Shown here one piece after another: positions 59,230 through 64,000 of a stretch of 64,000 nucleotides of DNA. The DNA comes from a virus, in the IMG/VR virus record IMGVR_UViG_3300033147_000418, positions 1 to 64,000 of that record; one strand, 5' to 3'. The position numbers and the translations under genes were made by a program. The notes beneath the pieces are model-generated. The model did not search any database. It was not told the origin of the DNA and saw nothing but the letters and a program-made list of their open reading frames with translations. Numbering within the stretch: position 1 is the first letter of the stretch; each line of letters starts with the position of its first letter.

Positions 59230-59532
59230 ATGCCCATCGCCAAGATCCAGGACGACACCAACGCCCCCGGCCTCTTCTCGCAGTTCAGCGACTGGACCTC
59301 CCGCACCTCGCTCTCGCTCGTCCGCAACCACCCGCTCAAGACCCAGATCGCCTCCGCCGCCGCCGGCGCCGTCGTCGCCAAACATGGCGCCAGCGTCGTC
59401 CGCAAAGGCGCGAGCAAGATCTCCGGCCTGTTCGGTGGTGCGACGCGCAGCGCAGCGACGGTCGCGGCGGAGTCCACCGGTGAGACTGCCGCGAAGGGGC
59501 TCTTCGGCGGACTCGTGAAGTCCGTCCTCTAG
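59230..59532 (+). CDS. Small helical, glycine/alanine-rich protein, 100 aa, single-gene unit
   Basis: ATG with AAGGAA eleven bases upstream. Sequence: an N-terminal polar segment, a Trp-containing amphipathic helix (SQFSDWTSRTSLSLVRNHPL), an Ala/Gly hydrophobic stretch (IASAAAGAVVAKHGASVV) and a basic, Gly-rich end (KISGLFGGATRSA). It has its own promoter-like element and a strong terminator. Its codons are unusually C-ending (AAG, GCC, ATC, CTC runs), as in highly expressed genes. The layout is like that of the tagged proteins but without the FLxGF motif. Function unknown; an abundant membrane-active or DNA-binding product is possible. Confidence 0.62.
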   Translation: MPIAKIQDDTNAPGLFSQFSDWTSRTSLSLVRNHPLKTQIASAAAGAVVAKHGASVVRKGASKISGLFGGATRSAATVAAESTGETAAKGLFGGLVKSVL

Positions 59533-59545
59533 CGTCCTTCGGGCG

Positions 59546-59577
59546 CCACCCCCCTCACGGGGGGTGGTTCCTTTTTT
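59546..59577 (+). terminator. Intrinsic terminator
   Basis: CCACCCCCC, loop TCAC, GGGGGGTGG, then TTCCTTTTTT. It ends the unit of the gene at 59230 and lies just before the stop of the convergent gene at 59580. Confidence 0.9.
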
Positions 59578-59579
59578 AG

Positions 59580-59879
59580 CTACACGAGGTCGGCGAAGTC
59601 TGCCGTCGACGTCGCTGGGATGATGATCTCTTTCCTCAGGTTGATGTCTGGGATCTCGAGGTCAACGGTAGAGCCCTGCAGTAGCTGGATCGTGAAGGTT
59701 CCGTCGTCGGCGGTGATCGCCGAAACCACATCGGACGTGACACCGACGCCGCCGGCGATCTGTCCGCCCTGATCCGCCTGGGTCGACTTGATGGTCGCCC
59801 GGACCTGAGCTCCGGCCTTGGCGGTTCCGTCGACTCCGCAAATCGTTCCGCTCACCTGACAAACTGGACCGCTGGCCAT
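59580..59879 (-). CDS. Small beta-domain protein, paralog of the C terminus of the protein at 60689, 99 aa
   Basis: Contains CQVSGTICGVDGTAKAGAQV then RATIKSTQ, GTFTIQLLQGSTVDLEIPDI and an end PATSTADFADLV. The order C-x-V-x-GTI ... RAT ... G-x-F ... LxI-x-D ... IP ... FxDL matches the last ~95 residues of the protein at 60689. The pattern recalls carboxypeptidase-regulatory-like beta sandwiches. A virion decoration or fibre-tip domain is likely. Confidence 0.6.
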   Translation of the reverse strand: MASGPVCQVSGTICGVDGTAKAGAQVRATIKSTQADQGGQIAGGVGVTSDVVSAITADDGTFTIQLLQGSTVDLEIPDINLRKEIIIPATSTADFADLV

Positions 59880-59882
59880 GGC

Positions 59883-60182
59883 TCATTCCTTTCGCGTGCG
59901 GGGGTCGTCGAACTTCCGACCCGCCCAGTAGAACGTGAGGTTCGCATAGCTGGCAACGAGGAGAGAGCATCCTGTCGAGACGTACGCTACGACCTCGCGC
60001 CGCACCGAGCCGGTGATCCCCCAGATACCTGCAACCGCGATCCACATCAGCAGCAAGACGGCTGCGCAGATCGACAAACTGATGGGGTTCCCGCGTTTTA
60101 CCCAGTTCCGGTAGAACCTCAGAAGGATGGGCACCCACAGAACCACGGCGGCGCCGGCCAGTAGAAAATAGGCTTCAACCAC
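59883..60182 (-). CDS. Multi-pass membrane protein, 99 aa
   Basis: GTG start. Three hydrophobic segments: YFLLAGAAVVLWVPILLRFY, ICAAVLLLMWIAVAGIWGIT and AYVSTGCSLLVASYANLTFY, with positive residues between them. No known family; a holin or a transport helper is possible. It overlaps nothing and follows the gene at 60184 by one base, forming a small membrane-protein cluster. Confidence 0.57.
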   Translation of the reverse strand: MVEAYFLLAGAAVVLWVPILLRFYRNWVKRGNPISLSICAAVLLLMWIAVAGIWGITGSVRREVVAYVSTGCSLLVASYANLTFYWAGRKFDDPRTRKE

Positions 60183-60183
60183 G

Positions 60184-60444
60184 TCATCTCACGATAGCCT
60201 GGCGACCTTTTTTTACTTCGGGGTACCAGGAGTTCGATTCCCCTGGCGCATTTGTAGAAGCGCGGCCGAAGCGTGCGAAATGCTTTTTCTCTGCAATGTT
60301 GCCGATCTCTGGCAAGGCTTGAGACGCGGCGTCCTCGGCTGCGTCTTGCACGATGCGGCTTCTCCGCGCAGCCAAGACCAACCCGATGACAACGCCAACC
60401 ATGACCACTGCCCACCCTATGAACGAAATTGTCCCAACGCTCAT
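60184..60444 (-). CDS. Single-pass membrane protein, 86 aa
   Basis: N-terminal membrane helix (GTISFIGWAVVMVGVVIGLV), then basic residues (AARRSRIVQ) and an amphipathic helix. ATG start. The gene sits in a cluster of three small membrane proteins. A lysis-related or accessory role is inferred from context only. Confidence 0.55.
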   Translation of the reverse strand: MSVGTISFIGWAVVMVGVVIGLVLAARRSRIVQDAAEDAASQALPEIGNIAEKKHFARFGRASTNAPGESNSWYPEVKKGRQAIVR

Positions 60445-60447
60445 CGT

Positions 60448-60666
60448 TCAATCTCCCTCCGGTGGCGCCGGCGGCGCGCCGTTGACACGCGTCGTCTCGA
60501 TGTGGGTGTCGACGGACTTTGCAAGAAGGGCCGTCGCCTGCATCAGCGAAGCCATGAGCGCGATCAGCCGGTCGACGCGCTTCTCGAGGCGCCACATGAA
60601 CCAAACCGCTACGAATACCGGGAACCCGAACTCTCGAATGAGAGCTATCCCCTGATCGTAGGTCAC
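60448..60666 (-). CDS. YvrJ/BhlA-holin-like small membrane protein, 72 aa
   Basis: GTG start. One hydrophobic helix (GFPVFVAVWFMWRLEKRVDR) followed by a charged helix with R-L-I-A pattern, like YvrJ and BhlA-type small holin-related proteins. The end is disordered and acidic (PAPPEGD). It probably inserts in the inner membrane. A role in lysis or a secondary holin is plausible. Confidence 0.6.
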   Translation of the reverse strand: MTYDQGIALIREFGFPVFVAVWFMWRLEKRVDRLIALMASLMQATALLAKSVDTHIETTRVNGAPPAPPEGD

Positions 60667-60688
60667 ATTCTCAGCGTACCACGCCGAC

Positions 60689-61309
60689 CTACAGATCGGT
60701 GAACAGCACCTGAGCCTGATCCGGGATGGTCACTTTGCGCGTGTAGCCTACATCGGCGATGTCGAGTGCAAAAATCGCACCCCGAACCAGGGGTAGGTCG
60801 AAGTCCCCGAGCTCGTTGGTGTAGGTCGCGACGATTCGATCAGACTGTACGACCCGACCGAGGGCGTCCGTGAAGACCGGCTGGAGCGTGGCGCGCACCA
60901 GCGTGTTGGCGGCGGGGTCGCCCTGGCCGTCGTAGATCGTCCCTTGGACGGAGCAGAGCTCCAGGCTCGCCGAGCCCGCGAGGGGGCCGAAGATCAGATC
61001 TTCGTACTCCTGCGCGGTCGGCGATCCGGTGTTTGTCTTCTTGACGATGTACTTCGTCGAGGCCGCAAGCACATCGAGCGACTGGGCGAAGTCGAAGTGG
61101 TAGCGCCCGGGCAGGTTCACCGAGTCGGTCTGAACCGTGGGGTTCTCGACCACCGCGGTTTGCCAGGTTCCGTCGGACGCCTGGAACCACTTGCTGTCGG
61201 CCACGCGCTGAAGAGCCATCGTGGGGCTCTGGCTGATGACGCCGGCGCCGGCGCTGATGAGATCCATGAACAGGCGCACGGTGGCGCCGCGGCTATGTCG
61301 GCTCAGCAT
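60689..61309 (-). CDS. Structural protein with C-terminal beta domain shared with the gene at 59580, 206 aa
   Basis: The N-terminal half is a capsid- or fibre-attachment-like beta region (GTWQTAVVENPTVQTDSVNL, RYHFDFAQSLDVLAASTKY). The C-terminal ~95 residues (CSVQGTIYDGQGDPAANTLV ... ATYTNELGDFDLPL ... IPDQAQVLFTDL) match the 99-residue protein at 59580. The pair suggests duplication of a decoration or tip domain, one copy fused and one free. Overlaps the upstream gene by 17 bases. Confidence 0.6.
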   Translation of the reverse strand: MLSRHSRGATVRLFMDLISAGAGVISQSPTMALQRVADSKWFQASDGTWQTAVVENPTVQTDSVNLPGRYHFDFAQSLDVLAASTKYIVKKTNTGSPTAQEYEDLIFGPLAGSASLELCSVQGTIYDGQGDPAANTLVRATLQPVFTDALGRVVQSDRIVATYTNELGDFDLPLVRGAIFALDIADVGYTRKVTIPDQAQVLFTDL

Positions 61310-61634
61310 TCGAACCCTCCTTCAGAAGCTTGCCCTGCTTGGCGTCGTAGGTCCAGGTACCGGGGGGTAGGTCGAGCTCGCGTGCGACCACCGCCAAGAT
61401 CGTTGAGCGCTGTTTCTCGGCCTCTGCCGCCGCGGCCGTGCACGCTGCGATGCAAGCTTTGGATTTTGCGAAAGCGGCTTCCGCCGCTTTGTGCTGAAGG
61501 TAGGCTGCGCCAAGTTCGGCCATGGCCTCGAGTACCCAGAGATCGGCTTTGTCGAGCGGCGTGATGTGCTCGTCGCCCAAGCGGACGTCGTTGACGACTG
61601 CGGCGGATACGCCTTCCGGTTTTGCGTTGGTCAT
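61293..61634 (-). CDS. Helical hypothetical protein, 113 aa
   Basis: ATGA overlap with the fibre gene upstream. The central part is Ala-rich helix (AELGAAYLQHKAAEAAFAKS, ACTAAAAEAEKQRSTILAVV) likely to be a coiled coil. The C terminus ends polar (TYDAKQGKLLKEGSN). Resembles small fibre or tail-assembly helpers in size and position. No family recognised. Confidence 0.55.
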   Translation of the reverse strand: MTNAKPEGVSAAVVNDVRLGDEHITPLDKADLWVLEAMAELGAAYLQHKAAEAAFAKSKACIAACTAAAAEAEKQRSTILAVVARELDLPPGTWTYDAKQGKLLKEGSNAEPT

Positions 61635-64000
61635 GCGGGGTTCGGCAGCTGCGAAAACAGCTCAACGAATTCGTAGTACGTCGTACGGGCGACTGCGATG
61701 AACATCTTCTTGTAGATATGAAACGACCACGTCCCAAAGGACGAGATCGTGCCCGACCCTGGAAGAGCTGCGTTGTACGCAATGGTGTCGGTGGACTTCC
61801 ACTCCGGAGTGGTTCCGATTCTGTATGCGATCTCGGTGAGCGAGATCATTGCAACAGTGACGTAGTACCACTGGTCAACGGTTGTCGTGCCGAAACCTGT
61901 GTCGATCGTTTGCGGATTGGATGCATTGTCCGTGAATCGGATCTTGAAATTATTGTCCACCGACGTGTCTCTCTCCAGCGAGAGCACTTCGCCCGATGCA
62001 CCCCATCCGATTCGATCGATCGTACTGGTAGTAAGGCTCTTGAACGTGAACGCGCACGAGAACCCAGGGAGCATGTCGACGTTGAACGACTCCCTGCCCT
62101 GGACATCGACCTCCCCGTTGATGGCGGCCGGGGCGGCTAGGGCTAGACGGTTGTCTTGCGCAAACCCAGTTCCGGTTCCGCCGGTATAGGTCGTGGATTC
62201 CCAGAAGCTATTTTTCGCGCTCCCCTCTTCGAACCAGTTGAAGTCGTCGCGTATGCGTGGCCCGGGGAACTGGGACGGACCGAGGGGGTTGGCAAGCCAT
62301 GTCGGGATATCTCTTGCTCCACGCAGGCGCGCGAAGAACCCTGTTTGCTGGTCATGCGCCGTCGCCTGATGGATGAGGGTGTCCGCAGACGCGCCGCCGA
62401 TGTTGCTAGCCTCTAGGCGGTGGGCGTTTACGAGTTCCATCCGAGCGCCTGTGCCGATTTCGCGGGTGTCGGCCGTATCCGCAACCAGGTTGGCTGCCAT
62501 GATCAGGTTGGCGTCCATCGTGAGCGTTCCGCTCATGGTGTCGCCGGCCCGCAAGAGACGCTCATTGACGGCGTCGGTGATGACCTCCTTGGAGACTCCG
62601 TCGAACTCCTTGTGCGTCGAGCTCGTCAGCTTGATCGCCTTGTCAACGATCGTCGACGCCCGCGTATTGCCGTCCTCGAGCTCGAGGCCGCTATCGTCGG
62701 TGGTGTCGTAGATCTCCGGGACGCGCACGCGACGCCCCACGTTGGTCTGGATGACCGCAAGATCGTCCTCGTCGCCGGCGATCCGCCCCTCGACGTTGAC
62801 CACGTAGATCGGGGTAGCGCGCCCGCCGTCGATCTCGACGTCGATGATCGTGGCGGTCGGGTCACTGCCATCGGCATGGATGAATTCGAACTGCGGGTAG
62901 GTGCACCCGTTGCCAACCATGATCTTGGGGCCGCCGTCGCGCAGCCGACAATGCCTCGTCATGGGACTTTCTACGAACCCAGAGGGTTCACCGAAGTTGA
63001 TCGCGTAGTGCCCTGTCGGGGCATTGAACTGTGTGAAGTCGATCTGCTCGATCAAGGGCATGATGCTCTTGGTGCCGAACGCGATCGGGGCCCCCGGAGT
63101 GCCGCCCACGTTGGTATGCGATCCGACGAACGCAAGGTTCCGGAGCACCATTTGGAAACTGCGCTCCACCCTGATGATGTCGGCAGCGCCGGTGGCCACC
63201 ACGCCGGCGTTGATGCACAGGTTCTCAATTCGGAAGCCTGTCGGGTAATGCGCGATGGCCGTTCCTGCTGGCGGCGTTCCGGTCGTCGCTCCGTAGGCGT
63301 CGTCAACGATGACCGTAATCCCCGTCGTACCCAGATCTGTCACCTGAGCAATGCGATGGAACCCGGTCCCGCCTCCGCCGGTCAGCTCAACGAAGTCCCC
63401 TGCTCGTGGGTGTATCACCCCAATCGCAAGGGCCGGGAAGACGACTTTGTTGGCCGTGATGGTCGGGGTCCACGTCGTGGATTTTCCGATCAGCAGAGCC
63501 TTGCCCGTCCCTTCCGTGACGGCGTCGAGATACGCCATCCCGTCACCACAAATCGACATGCTGCTGCTGATCTGTACGCTCGCCCGCAAGACGTGGCGCC
63601 CGGCGCGGAGGACTACTTCCCCCCCGACGCGGTTGGCTTCCATGATGGCGCGGTCGAGCGAGTCGTACCCCTGAAAATCTCCTTCGTCGCCCACGAGAAT
63701 CGGGTAGTTCAAACGCTTCGGGCGCGTGTTGAACACCTCGAAGGTGCTCGCGAAGACTCCGTCCGAAACGGGGACAACACCCGTTGCGCTGCCGGCGACC
63801 CGGTAGGTTTTCAGAACGACATCTTGCGGATGGACCGCGTACTCGGTGGGGGTCGGCGGCACCGGCCCCGTCGCCCCTCTGAAGATCTCCCTCCGCTCAG
63901 AGACCCCAGCTGAGCCCGTGTGCAGCGAGACTACGACATCCCCGCCCGAGCCGATGGACACGGGGACATGGGGGTCCAGTGTCAGGGTCTCCTGGACGAG
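61631..64000 (-). CDS. Tail spike/fibre with beta-helix and lectin-like C terminus (may continue past the window)
   Basis: The first possible GTG is at 63961, but the frame stays open to the window edge with sensible residues (LTLDPHVPVSIGSGG), so the true start may lie outside. Residues ~100-135 (SLDRAIMEANRVGGEVVLRA, HVLRASVQISSSMSICGDG) open a pectate-lyase-type right-handed beta-helix, as in depolymerase spikes. Later GDTMSGTLTMDANLIM is a common fibre motif. The C-terminal ~170 residues form a LamG/concanavalin-like sandwich (FSCAFTFKSLTTSTIDRIGW, WYYVTVAMISLTEIAYRIGT). It probably binds and may degrade surface polysaccharide. Confidence 0.72.
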   Translation of the reverse strand, partial: LVQETLTLDPHVPVSIGSGGDVVVSLHTGSAGVSERREIFRGATGPVPPTPTEYAVHPQDVVLKTYRVAGSATGVVPVSDGVFASTFEVFNTRPKRLNYPILVGDEGDFQGYDSLDRAIMEANRVGGEVVLRAGRHVLRASVQISSSMSICGDGMAYLDAVTEGTGKALLIGKSTTWTPTITANKVVFPALAIGVIHPRAGDFVELTGGGGTGFHRIAQVTDLGTTGITVIVDDAYGATTGTPPAGTAIAHYPTGFRIENLCINAGVVATGAADIIRVERSFQMVLRNLAFVGSHTNVGGTPGAPIAFGTKSIMPLIEQIDFTQFNAPTGHYAINFGEPSGFVESPMTRHCRLRDGGPKIMVGNGCTYPQFEFIHADGSDPTATIIDVEIDGGRATPIYVVNVEGRIAGDEDDLAVIQTNVGRRVRVPEIYDTTDDSGLELEDGNTRASTIVDKAIKLTSSTHKEFDGVSKEVITDAVNERLLRAGDTMSGTLTMDANLIMAANLVADTADTREIGTGARMELVNAHRLEASNIGGASADTLIHQATAHDQQTGFFARLRGARDIPTWLANPLGPSQFPGPRIRDDFNWFEEGSAKNSFWESTTYTGGTGTGFAQDNRLALAAPAAINGEVDVQGRESFNVDMLPGFSCAFTFKSLTTSTIDRIGWGASGEVLSLERDTSVDNNFKIRFTDNASNPQTIDTGFGTTTVDQWYYVTVAMISLTEIAYRIGTTPEWKSTDTIAYNAALPGSGTISSFGTWSFHIYKKMFIAVARTTYYEFVELFSQLPNPA

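Noticed and set aside
59141-59518. + strand frame starting GTG just after the GGGCATAAG at 59128
   Set aside because: It overlaps the well-coded gene at 59230 in another frame and has Arg/Pro/Ser shadow composition; its first codons might be a leader peptide but nothing supports this.
62420-63913. 497-codon open frame on the + strand
   Set aside because: Antisense to the spike gene with shadow composition.

Overview
The window is a 64-kb piece of a large, GC-rich genome of a tailed phage with a contractile tail (myovirus). The sequence shows a contractile sheath and tail-tube pair, a portal, a large terminase, a major-capsid-like protein, a prohead-protease-like protein, several fibre or fibre-like proteins and lysis-type membrane proteins. 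No bacterial housekeeping gene, integrase, tRNA, CRISPR array or insertion sequence was seen. The host cannot be named. It should use sigma70-type promoters, because TTGAC/TAnnnT pairs precede several genes. Coding density is very high: most neighbouring genes overlap by ATGA or GTGA, and no gene-free gap exceeds 300 bases.

Layout. Positions 1-6.97 kb (+) hold a replication, recombination and regulation module: a RecB/Cas4-like nuclease, a sliding clamp, a sigma-region-4 protein, an OB-fold protein, a VRR-type nuclease and a DnaQ-like exonuclease. Positions 6.97-26.6 kb (-), read from high to low, hold a set of small internal-protein candidates, two HExxH zincin-like proteins, a prohead-protease-like protein, scaffold-like acidic proteins, a decoration-like protein, the major capsid protein, head-tail completion genes, sheath and tube. 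Positions 26.6-28.4 kb are a short + island. Positions 28.4-42.2 kb (-) hold a papain-like amidase, fibres, the large terminase and baseplate-like genes. Positions 42.2-43.6 kb (+) hold the ssb cluster. Positions 43.6-51.0 kb (-) hold a third zincin and a 2085-residue RNA polymerase with beta and beta-prime in one chain. Positions 51.1-51.8 kb (+) hold two membrane proteins. Positions 51.8-59.0 kb (-) hold lysis-like genes and the portal region. A lone + gene lies at 59.2 kb, followed by more small membrane and fibre genes (-) to the window end.

Working model. Two promoter types can be seen. One is host-like: TTGAC(C/G), 16-18 bases, TAnnnT. Several of these sit 6-7 bases from a start codon, which would give leaderless mRNAs. 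The other is a phage-specific element, GGGCATAAG and close variants, found six times, always on the + strand and always ahead of a + gene or gene group. The single-chain RNA polymerase and the sigma4-like protein are candidates for reading the second class. The most unusual feature of the virion genes is a short motif (consensus FLxGFxDELxKxA, or the related AAGRIMARGF form) carried by at least eight unrelated proteins near the head genes. It resembles a capsid-targeting peptide for internal or ejected proteins. Many of the same proteins have glycine-rich hydrophobic segments and basic tails.
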